From positions 1 to 8,397 of the forward strand of contig JAEZYG010000092.1 in assembly GCA_023419175.1 (NCBI GenBank): a stretch of 8,397 bases of DNA. The letters are read 5' to 3'. The position numbers and the translations under genes are program-made. The notes beneath the pieces are model-generated. The model had not been told where the DNA came from. It saw only the letters and a list, made by a program, of their open reading frames with translations, and did no database searches. Source of the stretch: Actinomycetes bacterium. Lineage in GTDB: Bacteria; Actinomycetota; Actinomycetes; Propionibacteriales; Propionibacteriaceae. Below are positions 1-6,743 of this stretch, one piece after another; the stretch's first letter is position 1, and each line of letters opens with the position of its first letter.

Positions 1-978
1 GATCAAAACCGGCCAGTGGATCAGATAGAGGGCATAGCTGATATCGCCCAATTTCTGCAGTGGACGGCTAGCAAGAATACGATCGACGCCCCACCAGGTA
101 TGGGTATCTCCTGCGATGATGACACAGCTTGCCGCCAGCGTTGGCCATAGGGCGATCCATCCAGGGAAAATTCCTTGAACATCGAGAATCCAACCGCATG
201 AAAGAATGGCGATAATACCGAGCCATCCGATCACAGCCCTGAAGGAGCGCTGTCCATAAGAAGGATATGTCGTAGTGCGAGGACCATATCCATATTTCTT
301 CTCGATGAGAGGTAAGGCCAATGCCAGAAGCGCACCTAAAGCGAATTCCCATAGGCGGGTCGCCGTCGAAAAATAGGCGAAGGCTTGATGACTGTGTGTC
401 TGAACGATCGACCAGATGAGCGAGGAGGCGAAAATCGCTGAGAATACACCCGTCAAAATAGCGCGCGGACGAATATTGATCCGTCTGGCGATAAAGGCAC
501 CTACAGCGATGATCGCTGGCCAGGCGAGAAAGATTTGGCCTTGCATCGAGAGCGACCAGAAATGCTGAAGAGGACTGATCGATGTTTTATCGGCATAGTA
601 ATCAGCCGAAGAGAAAGCTAAATACCAGTTCTCATAGTAGAAAGTAGACGCGAAAGCTTCCTTGATGACTTGAGGATAACGCCATTCAGGAAAGAAGACG
701 ATCACTCCAAGCAAGGTTCCCAATACCGTCAATACGGCTGGGGGAACAAGACGTCTAAACGCTTTCAGCCAATAACCGCATAGATCGAGAGGACGAGCAC
801 CATCGATGCGTCGCATGAAAGTTTGCATCAGCAAGAAGCTGGAAATCAATAAGAAGATATCGATACCGCCACTGACCCGTCCGAACCAGATGTGATAGAG
901 AGCGACCATAGAAATGGCCAATGCGCGCAAACCATGTAATTCCGCGCGATACCCTCCAGCCGAGGTCGTCCGTGGCAC
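1..978 (-). CDS. OafA/YrhL-type membrane acyltransferase, C-terminus cut by window edge
   Basis: This frame is open for 326 codons from a GTG at 978 to the left edge, where the gene continues. The GTG is preceded by a near-ideal ribosome binding site (AGGGGGAGG at 985-993, minus strand). The protein is a polytopic acyltransferase-3 family member (PF01757). It has the N-terminal 'LHGLRALAISMVALYHIW' block with the conserved Tyr28-His29 pair, 'GGIDIFLLISSFLL' (38-50) in place of the usual DxFFxISGFL, 'QHFWSLSMQGQ' (138-148), and the closing block 'LGDISYALYLIHWPV' (310-324), after which the window ends. Members transfer acyl groups, often acetyl, across the membrane onto surface polysaccharide, peptidoglycan or lipid-linked sugars; the acceptor cannot be read from sequence. 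Actinobacterial members of this style often carry an extracellular SGNH esterase-like domain after the last helix, which would lie outside the window. The family call is secure and the substrate is unknown. Confidence 0.93.
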   Translation of the reverse strand, partial: MPRTTSAGGYRAELHGLRALAISMVALYHIWFGRVSGGIDIFLLISSFLLMQTFMRRIDGARPLDLCGYWLKAFRRLVPPAVLTVLGTLLGVIVFFPEWRYPQVIKEAFASTFYYENWYLAFSSADYYADKTSISPLQHFWSLSMQGQIFLAWPAIIAVGAFIARRINIRPRAILTGVFSAIFASSLIWSIVQTHSHQAFAYFSTATRLWEFALGALLALALPLIEKKYGYGPRTTTYPSYGQRSFRAVIGWLGIIAILSCGWILDVQGIFPGWIALWPTLAASCVIIAGDTHTWWGVDRILASRPLQKLGDISYALYLIHWPVLI

Positions 979-1015
979 GTTATTCCTCCCCCTATGCGTC
1001 TTTCCAGCCTGAAAA

Positions 1016-1045
1016 AGTGTAATGAGAAGGGCTCGACTATCCCAA
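1016..1045 (-). promoter_or_regulatory. Possible promoter of the acyltransferase gene
   Basis: On the minus strand TTGGGA (1040-1045) is followed, after 18 bases, by TACACT (1016-1021), a TAnnnT-type -10 box. This would start RNA about 30 bases before the GTG at 978. It overlaps the loop of the hairpin at 1029-1060. The match to consensus is modest, so the call is weak. Confidence 0.22.
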
Positions 1046-1060
1046 TCGACAGCCGAGCCC
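1029..1060 (-). terminator. Intrinsic terminator after the permease gene
   Basis: Arms GGGCTCG and CGAGCCC (1029-1035 and 1054-1060) pair perfectly. In the minus-strand RNA the pairing continues through one G-U pair into CTGTC/GATAG, giving about 13 paired positions around a 6-base loop. The stem is followed on the minus strand by a pyrimidine- and T-rich stretch. It begins 20 bases after the permease stop and lies before the acyltransferase, so it should separate the two transcripts. Confidence 0.75.
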
Positions 1061-1079
1061 TCGGGGGATTTATATGTTT

Positions 1080-3011
1080 TTAGGTCGATAACTGCTCGAA
1101 TTTACGAGCCCATGCACTGCGAATCGGATTCGCCTGTGCGACCAAAGCATCGAAACGGTTATCGGCAATCTGACCAATAGCGGTCAAGGTGGTGATCAAC
1201 TCGCGTTGAGTCGAGCTTTCCACCCGATGCCAACCGTCTGCCGCTAACTGCTCGCGATTGGCAAGATTCTCCAGGCAGACGACCCAGCTAAAGCCATGAC
1301 GTTCCTGATATGCCTGTCCAATCGCTAAGAGTTCTTGACGATCCTGATCGTCAAGACGGGAGAAGGCAAGAGACGATGTCTCCTGAAGGGCTTTGAGGTC
1401 TTCCCTTTCCTCAGCGTCATGATCGATCAAGGCGATGAAGGGGATATAGCTATCGATAAGAGCTCGCTGTCGCTCTTCGTCTGCGGTCAGTACAGCAGAC
1501 TGTAAGGCTTCACGCAAGGCTTCAACATCGGCGAAGGGACGCTGTTCCCACGCCTGTTCAAGCGGCCATTCAAGGGGATAAAGAGAAGAGAAGGTAGATA
1601 CGAAGGTCTCTTTATCCATCGTGTTGATCTCATCCAAAGTGACCGGGCGATCTCCTGCCACAGCGATATCCGAACTGGAATGCGGAGCGATATGGAAGAA
1701 GAGCAGATTCAATATGATCGCGACGATCGAACCTAAGGTCACACCCGAGCCGACAAGGATCTGAGCCCATGAGGGAACAGCACTTGCGATACCGGGCTGT
1801 AAGGTGACCAACATCGCTAAGCCGATTGAAGTGGACACGATGACGGCGTTGCGGTTGTCGTGCATATCGACTTTGGACAGCGTTTGAATACCGACGACTG
1901 CCACATTGGCAAACATCGCTATCGACGCCCCACCCAAGACGGGAGCGGGGATGGCTGCGACAATCGCCCCTGCTTTCGGCAAGATGCCCAGAATGATCAT
2001 GATGACACCAGCAGCGGTCACCACCCACCGCGATTTCACCCTGGTCAAACGCACCAAGCCCACATTTTGAGCGAAACAGGTATAGGGGAACGAATTGAGC
2101 ACCCCGCCAAGAGCGGTTGACAAACCGTCTGCACGCAATGCCTTTGCAATATGACGAGGCTTAATCCGTCGTCCGACAACTTCACCTGTGGCGAAGACAT
2201 CACCTGTGGTTTCGACAGCGGTAATCGCCATCACGATTGCCATCGAGACGATACCTGCCAGACTGAAAGCTGGCCATCCGAAGAAGAAAGGAGTCGTTAC
2301 ACCGATAGGATCGGCGGTAGCGACGTTGGAAAAGTCCGTATCGTGAGCGATAAAGGCGACGGCAGTACCGACAACCAATCCGATCAGAACAGAAATCGTC
2401 GAGACGAAACCTTTGAATAATCTTTGCACTAAAACGATGACGAGCAATGTGCCGATGGCATATGCCAACGCTCGTGGCATTTTGGACGGATCTTGACTAC
2501 CCCACGAGACGACGTCATTGGACGCCACCGACAGCAAGGTGGTTCCCATGATCGTCAACAGAGTTCCTGTGACGACCGGTGGGAAGAATCTCAGCAATTT
2601 CGCAAAATAGGGAGCTGCGAGGAATGTGAGAAGACCGGCGGCAATGATCGAACCGTAGATGGTGGCGAGACCCTCTCGTCCACCACCGGAGGCTAAACCG
2701 ATAGCGATGATCGGAGATACCGCGGTGAAGGTCACCCCTTGAAGCAGGGGAAGTCGTACACCGATATGGCGGCCGAGACCAGCCGATTGGATGATCGAGG
2801 CGATACCACAGGTGAATAGATCGGCGTTGATGAGATGGATGGTGTCTTCAACGGACAGATCGAGTCCTTGTGCGATGACGAGGGGGACGATCACAGCTCC
2901 GGCGTAGAACGCTAAGACGTGTTGAAGACCGAGAATGGATAGTTTGGGAATCGGAGGAACTTGGTCAACGGGATCGATGGGACGGGTCTTGGTTTTTTCA
3001 CCAGTACTCAC
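1080..3011 (-). CDS. NCS2 purine (urate/xanthine) permease fused to OHCU-decarboxylase-like domain
   Basis: A 643-residue fusion from a GTG at 3011 with only a weak upstream GAG; no better start is seen. Residues ~25-445 are a nucleobase:cation symporter-2 (xanthine/uracil permease) domain: 'HVLAFYAGAVIVPLV' (31-45), 'QGVTFTAVSPIIAIG' (91-105), the helix-8 acidic segment 'ETTGDVFATGEVVG' (267-280), and the family signature 'QNVGLVRLTR' (315-324). This Q-N-x-G...T form suits urate or xanthine better than uracil. Residues ~457-627 resemble 2-oxo-4-hydroxy-4-carboxy-5-ureidoimidazoline decarboxylase (UraD, PF09349), including 'AWEQRPFADVEALREAL' and 'YQERHGFSWVVCL'. In active UraD the block 'LIxxHPxL' carries the catalytic His; here it reads 'LIDSYIPFI' (518-526), with Tyr522 at the His position. 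An Arg expected after the later 'GFxxxxxV' block also appears replaced by Glu581. I infer uptake of urate or xanthine with a non-catalytic, perhaps sensory, cytosolic domain. Confidence 0.9.
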   Translation of the reverse strand: MSTGEKTKTRPIDPVDQVPPIPKLSILGLQHVLAFYAGAVIVPLVIAQGLDLSVEDTIHLINADLFTCGIASIIQSAGLGRHIGVRLPLLQGVTFTAVSPIIAIGLASGGGREGLATIYGSIIAAGLLTFLAAPYFAKLLRFFPPVVTGTLLTIMGTTLLSVASNDVVSWGSQDPSKMPRALAYAIGTLLVIVLVQRLFKGFVSTISVLIGLVVGTAVAFIAHDTDFSNVATADPIGVTTPFFFGWPAFSLAGIVSMAIVMAITAVETTGDVFATGEVVGRRIKPRHIAKALRADGLSTALGGVLNSFPYTCFAQNVGLVRLTRVKSRWVVTAAGVIMIILGILPKAGAIVAAIPAPVLGGASIAMFANVAVVGIQTLSKVDMHDNRNAVIVSTSIGLAMLVTLQPGIASAVPSWAQILVGSGVTLGSIVAIILNLLFFHIAPHSSSDIAVAGDRPVTLDEINTMDKETFVSTFSSLYPLEWPLEQAWEQRPFADVEALREALQSAVLTADEERQRALIDSYIPFIALIDHDAEEREDLKALQETSSLAFSRLDDQDRQELLAIGQAYQERHGFSWVVCLENLANREQLAADGWHRVESSTQRELITTLTAIGQIADNRFDALVAQANPIRSAWARKFEQLST

Positions 3012-3108
3012 CTGCTCAGCTTAACCGCCCAGAGATGAGATTAGCTATCTGCGTCCACATATCAGATACGAACCGCCTATTGCACATGGACGAGCCGTAT
3101 TGACCGTG
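3012..3108. other. Spacer between channel and permease genes
   Basis: This 97-base gap has no convincing hairpin terminator and no clear -35/-10 pair on the minus strand. The permease may be transcribed from a weak promoter here or by read-through from the channel unit; the sequence does not decide. Confidence 0.4.
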
Positions 3109-5061
3109 TCAGCTTTCGCCAGATGAATGGGAAGAATCGAGCGTCTCGTTTTTCTCCTTGGACGACATCGCTATTTTCGCTTCCTTCTTGGCTTTTACCT
3201 CAGCAGCTTTCACCCTCTTCACTGAAGCTAAGGCCTGTTCTATGCGTTCGCTTTCGTCCAAGGAGCTATCGTCTGCACAATCCAATTCGTCGAAGTCAAC
3301 GTCTTCTTTGATACGTGGCGGTAAGGGAACGATCTTCGCAGGGTGATGGCGGGTAAGCCAACGCCATAGATATCCCCCATTGGATTCTTGTCCTGTGAGG
3401 ATATAAAGCATCACATTGTCATTGCGTACCATCATGTCGAGATGGCGTTTGCTTTGGGGATTTCCAGCGATCAGTAGACGATCCCCTACCTCTAAAGGAA
3501 CCGATTCATCGGGTAGTTGGATATTGTGGTGTCCGCGACGAATGAGAAGAACCATCGCATTCATGCGTCGATCTCTGGCAAGGGGATTTGCTATCAGATG
3601 AGCGACTTCAACCTTTCTCCCCTGAGCGATTGCGGAAGTAAGAGCAGGAGCGTCTGTCTCGGTGATCGCCATATCCCACAGTTCAGGATTGCGCCCCACA
3701 TCGAGATTGGCTAAGCGCTCATAGATACGCGCACAATCGGCTTCGTTATGTTGCGGTATGAGACGCAAGAAACGGTTGAGTAAAGGTGTGGTGATACGGG
3801 CAATGAATTCTTGAGCGACGATCTTGGACGGCAGCATCACCAGATCGGAATCGAAAGCATCGAATAATTCGGCATTCGCCAAGAGATTTTGCCTGTTGAC
3901 GATATAGATATCGCGTTTCATGGCTCGTGCTGTGACCGCAATCGATAAGTTGACAGTATCCGATGCATGTCCTGTCACCAGACCGACCGCATCATCGATA
4001 CCTGCCGATTTCAAATCTTCAGAATTCGTTCCTATCGCCACCACATCGACGAGATCTTTTACGTCTTCAGCGTTATCAACGACAGTGATCTGCATTCCTG
4101 CTTGTCTCAGGCGTTCAGCGACTGCCTGTCCAAAACGTCCATAGCCACAGATGATCCAATGTCCGCGTGGAGGACGTTGGATATGACGGATGGGCTCTCC
4201 AGGTAGACCGGTAATCAATTCACGCAGACGATAGCGTTCGGGCATGGTGATCGCCGCCGCCAGATAATCTGCAAATCGTCCGAAAGGGTTGATGACCACA
4301 TCACCGCCAAAAACTCCGATATGGGTTTCAGTCTCGACATTGCGAATACGCGCCAAGACAGGAATCCTGGGAGCCATCAACTTGACCGTCACCGCAATCG
4401 CTTGGTTCGTTGCGTCGTCATCGGTCAATGCCACCACCCCGCGACAGTGGCTGTTATTCAATCCCGCTTGGCTGATGATGATGGGCTGTGAGGCGTCGGC
4501 TGCCAGCATCGGATTATCGACTGAGAAATCCCCCAATCTCATCTGCCGGATCTTATCGGCATCTTTTTCCACCGCGACGAAACGCAAACCCAGGTGGTCT
4601 AATCCGTGACAGAGCATCCGTCCGGTCTCCCCCGTCCCGCATACGATATAGAAGGGTTCGCGCAATTGAGAGATCAGACGACGGAAACGCGCTGTGGCGA
4701 CCGCACTTTGAAAACCCTTGTCCTGGAGGAGTGCGACGATAGCAGCCAGCGAATAGTACCAGGCCGCAACAGAGACGTAGACAGTCATCGTCATCCACAG
4801 TCGCTGAGAGGAGTTGAAGGGAACCGGGATCTCTCCAAAGCCGATGGTGGCTGCGGTGAAGCTGACCACATAGAACGCCTCAAAGAGGGTCATCGGATTG
4901 GTGGGATCTCCCGTGGCAGGGTCTGTCCCAGGGATCATGGCGAATCCGGCTACACAAAAACTGTAGACGGAAATGATGAGGATGAAGGGGAAACGCATTC
5001 TCCTCAAGACGAGGTAGAACACGTCGCTCATCGCAGGGGGACGGATATGCGGTGCAGGCAT
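3109..5061 (-). CDS. K+-channel-like protein with pore domain and two RCK (TrkA-N) domains
   Basis: A 650-residue protein. Two helices flank a pore loop: helix 1 ~24-42, pore 'SFTAATIGFGEIP' (67-79), helix 2 ~88-112. Filter TIGFGE (72-77) stands where classical K+ channels have T-V-G-Y-G-D. Two tandem Rossmann RCK/TrkA-N domains follow. The first starts 'FYIVCGTGETGR' (137-148) with Glu165 at the end of strand 2. The second starts 'HWIICGYGRFGQ' (301-312) with Asp329 at the matching site. Both fit dinucleotide binding. A TrkA-C-like domain (~482-546) and a highly charged Lys/Glu/Ser tail (~580-650) close the protein. Two RCK domains per subunit recall GsuK-type channels, so a tetramer with ligand-gated cation flux is likely. 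I chose ATG 5061, 4 bases after the upstream stop, over a longer frame from 5154 that would overlap that gene by 31 codons. Met11 (5031) is another possible start. No strong ribosome binding site is seen, which suggests translational coupling. Confidence 0.9.
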   Translation of the reverse strand: MPAPHIRPPAMSDVFYLVLRRMRFPFILIISVYSFCVAGFAMIPGTDPATGDPTNPMTLFEAFYVVSFTAATIGFGEIPVPFNSSQRLWMTMTVYVSVAAWYYSLAAIVALLQDKGFQSAVATARFRRLISQLREPFYIVCGTGETGRMLCHGLDHLGLRFVAVEKDADKIRQMRLGDFSVDNPMLAADASQPIIISQAGLNNSHCRGVVALTDDDATNQAIAVTVKLMAPRIPVLARIRNVETETHIGVFGGDVVINPFGRFADYLAAAITMPERYRLRELITGLPGEPIRHIQRPPRGHWIICGYGRFGQAVAERLRQAGMQITVVDNAEDVKDLVDVVAIGTNSEDLKSAGIDDAVGLVTGHASDTVNLSIAVTARAMKRDIYIVNRQNLLANAELFDAFDSDLVMLPSKIVAQEFIARITTPLLNRFLRLIPQHNEADCARIYERLANLDVGRNPELWDMAITETDAPALTSAIAQGRKVEVAHLIANPLARDRRMNAMVLLIRRGHHNIQLPDESVPLEVGDRLLIAGNPQSKRHLDMMVRNDNVMLYILTGQESNGGYLWRWLTRHHPAKIVPLPPRIKEDVDFDELDCADDSSLDESERIEQALASVKRVKAAEVKAKKEAKIAMSSKEKNETLDSSHSSGES

Positions 5062-5065
5062 GGGA

Positions 5066-5449
5066 TCAGCGTCGCAACTGGACGATCTCGGAGACCATGA
5101 GGACGACAGAGACGACATTGGCGAGCAAAGCTCCGCCCGACATAGATACGACAATCGACATGTGGACAGGTGTCATTCCCGTCTCGCTCATCTGTGAAGC
5201 CCAGACCCATACGACAGCGGCAACGATGAGGTTTAGGTCGGCTACAAGACTAGTCGCTAGGTGGACGGCTCCCAGTTGGGTGCGATCACCGAATTTCAAG
5301 ACGGTGGCGACAAGGCTTGCCACGAGTGCAGCGGCTAGTTCTGCCCCGTTATGAACCGAGACATTGTCGATCTCTCCAGTCCAGAAACCGAAATTCAGTG
5401 CCGCCGCCAAGGTTATGAAGAAACCGAAGACGACTTTTTCGAGGTTCAT
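5066..5449 (-). CDS. Small four-helix membrane protein, DUF6394-like, partner of the channel
   Basis: 127 residues from an ATG with an excellent ribosome binding site (AGGAGAGA at 5451-5458). Four hydrophobic segments are visible at about 6-25, 35-52, 62-84 and 97-122, with little else: a short Asp/Asn loop 'GEIDNVSVHNGAE' (25-37), a polar 'KFGDRTQLG' turn (52-60), and a basic C-terminus. From memory the N-terminus and the 'ATVLKFGDRTQ...ATSLVADL' core resemble DUF6394, small inner-membrane proteins of unknown function often found beside RCK channels; I could not check this. Its stop is 4 bases before the channel ATG, so the two are almost certainly one operon with coupled translation. An auxiliary or assembly subunit of the channel is a reasonable inference, unproven. 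Confidence 0.8.
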   Translation of the reverse strand: MNLEKVVFGFFITLAAALNFGFWTGEIDNVSVHNGAELAAALVASLVATVLKFGDRTQLGAVHLATSLVADLNLIVAAVVWVWASQMSETGMTPVHMSIVVSMSGGALLANVVSVVLMVSEIVQLRR

Positions 5450-5476
5450 ATCTCTCCTAAATTCGCTGAGACCCCT

Positions 5477-5506
5477 ACCCTAGGACAGCCTCTACCGTGG
5501 AGTGAA
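5477..5506 (-). promoter_or_regulatory. Possible promoter of the membrane protein-channel operon
   Basis: On the minus strand TTCACT (5501-5506) is followed after 18 bases by TAGGGT (5477-5482). RNA would start near 5470, about 20 bases before the ATG at 5449 and just before its ribosome binding site. The position is good; the sequence match is modest. Confidence 0.25.
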
Positions 5507-5538
5507 ATAGGTCTTGACCTGTGGTTTAGCGTAGAGAT

Positions 5539-6189
5539 ATGCGCAGATTTGCTCACGTGGAACGCCAGGGGATATGCGATTTAGCTCTTGCAGTCGGTCC
5601 AGAAGCTCCGACTCTATGCGAAGGATGGACGGTTATCGATCTGATCTCCCATCTGGTGATACGCGAACGCGACCCTATCGGAGCTGCAGGGATTTTCTTG
5701 CCCGTTTTCTCCCATAGCACGCGCAAACGCCAAGAACAGCTCATGGCTCGTCACGATTTTGCCGATCTGGTCGAGATGGTGCGCTCAGGACCTCAGCGTT
5801 TAAATCCTCTTTCGCGTTCAGGTGTAGACGAGATGATCAACGCCATGGAATTTTTTATCCATCATGAAGATATCCGCCGGGCGTCGTCTCACACGGTGAT
5901 TCCGCGTCCGCTACAGCGCAGCTATGACGATCAACTATGGCGTAAGACGGTATTTATCGCCCGTCAAAGATTGAAGAAGGCTCGTATCGGAGTGATGTTC
6001 GACCGTCTTGTCAATGGTGCGAGCGTTGAACATATCATCGTCGCTACAGGCCCTCATCCGTTGACGGTACGCGGAGAGGCTTCCGAGGTAGCGATGTGGA
6101 TTTATGGACGCGGTTCTCACGCCCGCATTGATTTTGAGGGGGACGATGAGGCTCATGAGCGTCTATCCACTCTCGATTTATCGATATAG
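5539..6189 (+). CDS. TIGR03085-like metal-binding protein, DinB/MDMPI (mycothiol-dependent) fold
   Basis: 216 residues. The N-terminal half matches the TIGR03085 branch of the MDMPI/DinB four-helix superfamily: 'GPEAPTLCEGW' (20-30), 'DLISHLVIRERDP' (34-46), 'LVEMVRSGP' (77-85) and 'AMEFFIHHEDIRR' (102-114). The His38 ... Glu104-x3-His108 set fits the His/Glu/His zinc site known from mycothiol-dependent maleylpyruvate isomerase. The C-terminal ~90 residues are a smaller SCP2-like domain ending 'GRGSHARIDFEG'. Such proteins are typical of actinobacteria and are thought to carry out thiol-dependent transfers, but this subgroup has no firmly known reaction. The ATG at 5539 is favoured because homologues begin close to the 'ER..L' helix; the GTG at 5557 would cut into it. 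The ribosome binding site is poor (TAGAG). The gene is divergent from the channel operon and convergent with the small-ORF cluster. Confidence 0.88.
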   Translation: MRRFAHVERQGICDLALAVGPEAPTLCEGWTVIDLISHLVIRERDPIGAAGIFLPVFSHSTRKRQEQLMARHDFADLVEMVRSGPQRLNPLSRSGVDEMINAMEFFIHHEDIRRASSHTVIPRPLQRSYDDQLWRKTVFIARQRLKKARIGVMFDRLVNGASVEHIIVATGPHPLTVRGEASEVAMWIYGRGSHARIDFEGDDEAHERLSTLDLSI

Positions 6190-6219
6190 AGACAGACGGA
6201 TCGATATTTAGGCAAAGAA

Positions 6220-6244
6220 AAACAGCGTTGTCATCACGCTGTTT
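6220..6244. terminator. Hairpin between convergent units, strongest as minus-strand terminator
   Basis: AAACAGCG (6220-6227) and CGCTGTTT (6237-6244) form an 8-bp stem with a 9-base loop. Read on the minus strand the stem runs into TTTTTCTTTG, a good intrinsic terminator 18 bases after the stop of the last small ORF (6263). Read on the plus strand it lies 30 bases after the TIGR03085-like stop with a shorter T tail, so it may serve both. Confidence 0.8.
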
Positions 6245-6262
6245 CATGGTCTAGCTCGCAGA

Positions 6263-6394
6263 TCAGTTCTCGTCTGCGATGGTAGCTTGAGCTAGATAGG
6301 TCGTATTGATTCCGCATAGATCTGCGTGGTCACGACTGGTCATCAGGGCGACCTCACAGCAGCGGCGGGCGATATTTTTGAGAAATCCGTACAC
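6263..6394 (-). CDS. Small protein 3 of a three-gene cluster (43 aa), DUF1127-like tail
   Basis: A 43-codon ORF from GTG 6394, with AGAGGTG (6401-6407) six bases upstream. It begins 16 bases after the stop of the previous small ORF, and an intrinsic terminator follows. The first residues, MYGFLKNIARRCCEV, share with the two upstream ORFs Phe4, hydrophobic 5 and 8, Cys12, acidic 14 and Val/Ile15, counted from the start. The first half would form an amphipathic, basic helix with no transmembrane span. Residues 14-32 (EVALMTSRDHADLCGINTT) vaguely resemble the end of DUF1127 proteins (ELxxLSDRxLxDIGI) with one inserted Cys. It has three cysteines (12, 13, 27). The function is unknown. A longer in-frame start at 6481 lacks a ribosome binding site and would overlap the previous ORF. 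Confidence 0.6.
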   Translation of the reverse strand: MYGFLKNIARRCCEVALMTSRDHADLCGINTTYLAQATIADEN

Positions 6395-6410
6395 TGTTTT
6401 CACCTCTCGA

Positions 6411-6518
6411 TCAGCGGTAATCAACGTGCGAGTTGGTAACGAAGCGCACGCGCGCGCCTGTCCACTCACGGCTGATCTCACGACAGGTACGGGCTATGCG
6501 GGTGATGAAAGCCATCAT
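6411..6518 (-). CDS. Small protein 2 of a three-gene cluster (34-35 aa)
   Basis: A 35-codon ORF starting with two adjacent ATGs (6518 and 6515) after GAGGAG (6522-6527). The spacing favours the second ATG, giving 34 residues, but the first gives an ungapped match to its neighbours. It begins MMAFITRIARTCREI and continues with a basic, non-hydrophobic tail ending in HVDYR. Phe4, Arg7, Cys12, Glu14 and Ile15 line up with the other two small ORFs. The segment is strongly basic and amphipathic, as in membrane-surface or nucleic-acid-binding small proteins; there is no signal peptide or transmembrane helix. It lies 22 bases after small ORF 1 and 16 bases before small ORF 3, so it is very likely co-transcribed with both. 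The function is unknown. Confidence 0.6.
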   Translation of the reverse strand: MMAFITRIARTCREISREWTGARVRFVTNSHVDYR

Positions 6519-6540
6519 TTTCTCCTCGTATCGTGACAGA

Positions 6541-6630
6541 TCAGTCGCGACCGACTTGGTCAAGATAGGCATTGATAGCGATATTGACATCCAGGCATTG
6601 ATCGAAGAATCGCGAGAAGAAATCGCGCAT
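6541..6630 (-). CDS. Small protein 1 of a three-gene cluster (29 aa)
   Basis: A 29-codon ORF from ATG 6630. The strong purine-rich ribosome binding site GGGGGAGAG (6635-6643) is the best reason to believe it is translated. It begins MRDFFSRFFDQCLDV and ends in DQVGRD. It has the same start-anchored pattern as the next two ORFs (Phe4, hydrophobic 5 and 8, Cys12, Asp14, Val15) but is acidic and richer in Phe. The DNA of the three is clearly diverged, so any duplication is old. It is the first gene of the putative unit, preceded by about 110 bases without ATG or GTG down from the hairpin at 6744-6773. The function is unknown. Confidence 0.55.
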   Translation of the reverse strand: MRDFFSRFFDQCLDVNIAINAYLDQVGRD

Positions 6631-6743
6631 TTTTACTCTCCCCCTCTAGGTGATGCGCCGTTATGGCTTCGTTCTATTTCCAGCGTTTCCCGCCGTCCCT
6701 AGTGAGGCTAATCCGCCGTCGTGATGGAATGTGAGAAAGATGG

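Noticed and set aside
68..352. 94-codon minus-strand frame inside the acyltransferase region
   Set aside because: It is out of frame with the 326-codon acyltransferase reading, which has clear family motifs at both ends; this frame is an overlap artefact.
5062..5154. Extended N-terminus of the channel from 5154
   Set aside because: It would overlap the upstream membrane-protein gene by 31 codons in another frame and adds Ser/Cys-rich residues with no family resemblance. ATG 5061 sits 4 bases after the upstream stop.
5514..5542. TTGACC as a -35 box for the TIGR03085-like gene
   Set aside because: A -10 box at normal distance would overlap the ATG at 5539 and put the RNA start inside the gene. 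Homology supports the 5539 start, so this motif is probably chance.
6263..6481. A single 72-residue minus-strand protein instead of small ORF 3
   Set aside because: The longer start at 6481 has no ribosome binding site and lies inside small ORF 2. The GTG at 6394 has AGAGGTG at ideal spacing and restores the shared N-terminal pattern.
6433..6702. Plus-strand 89-codon open frame across the small-ORF cluster
   Set aside because: It has no ribosome binding site, runs antisense through small ORFs 1 and 2, and its protein looks like no family. The minus-strand reading has three good ribosome binding sites and a terminator.
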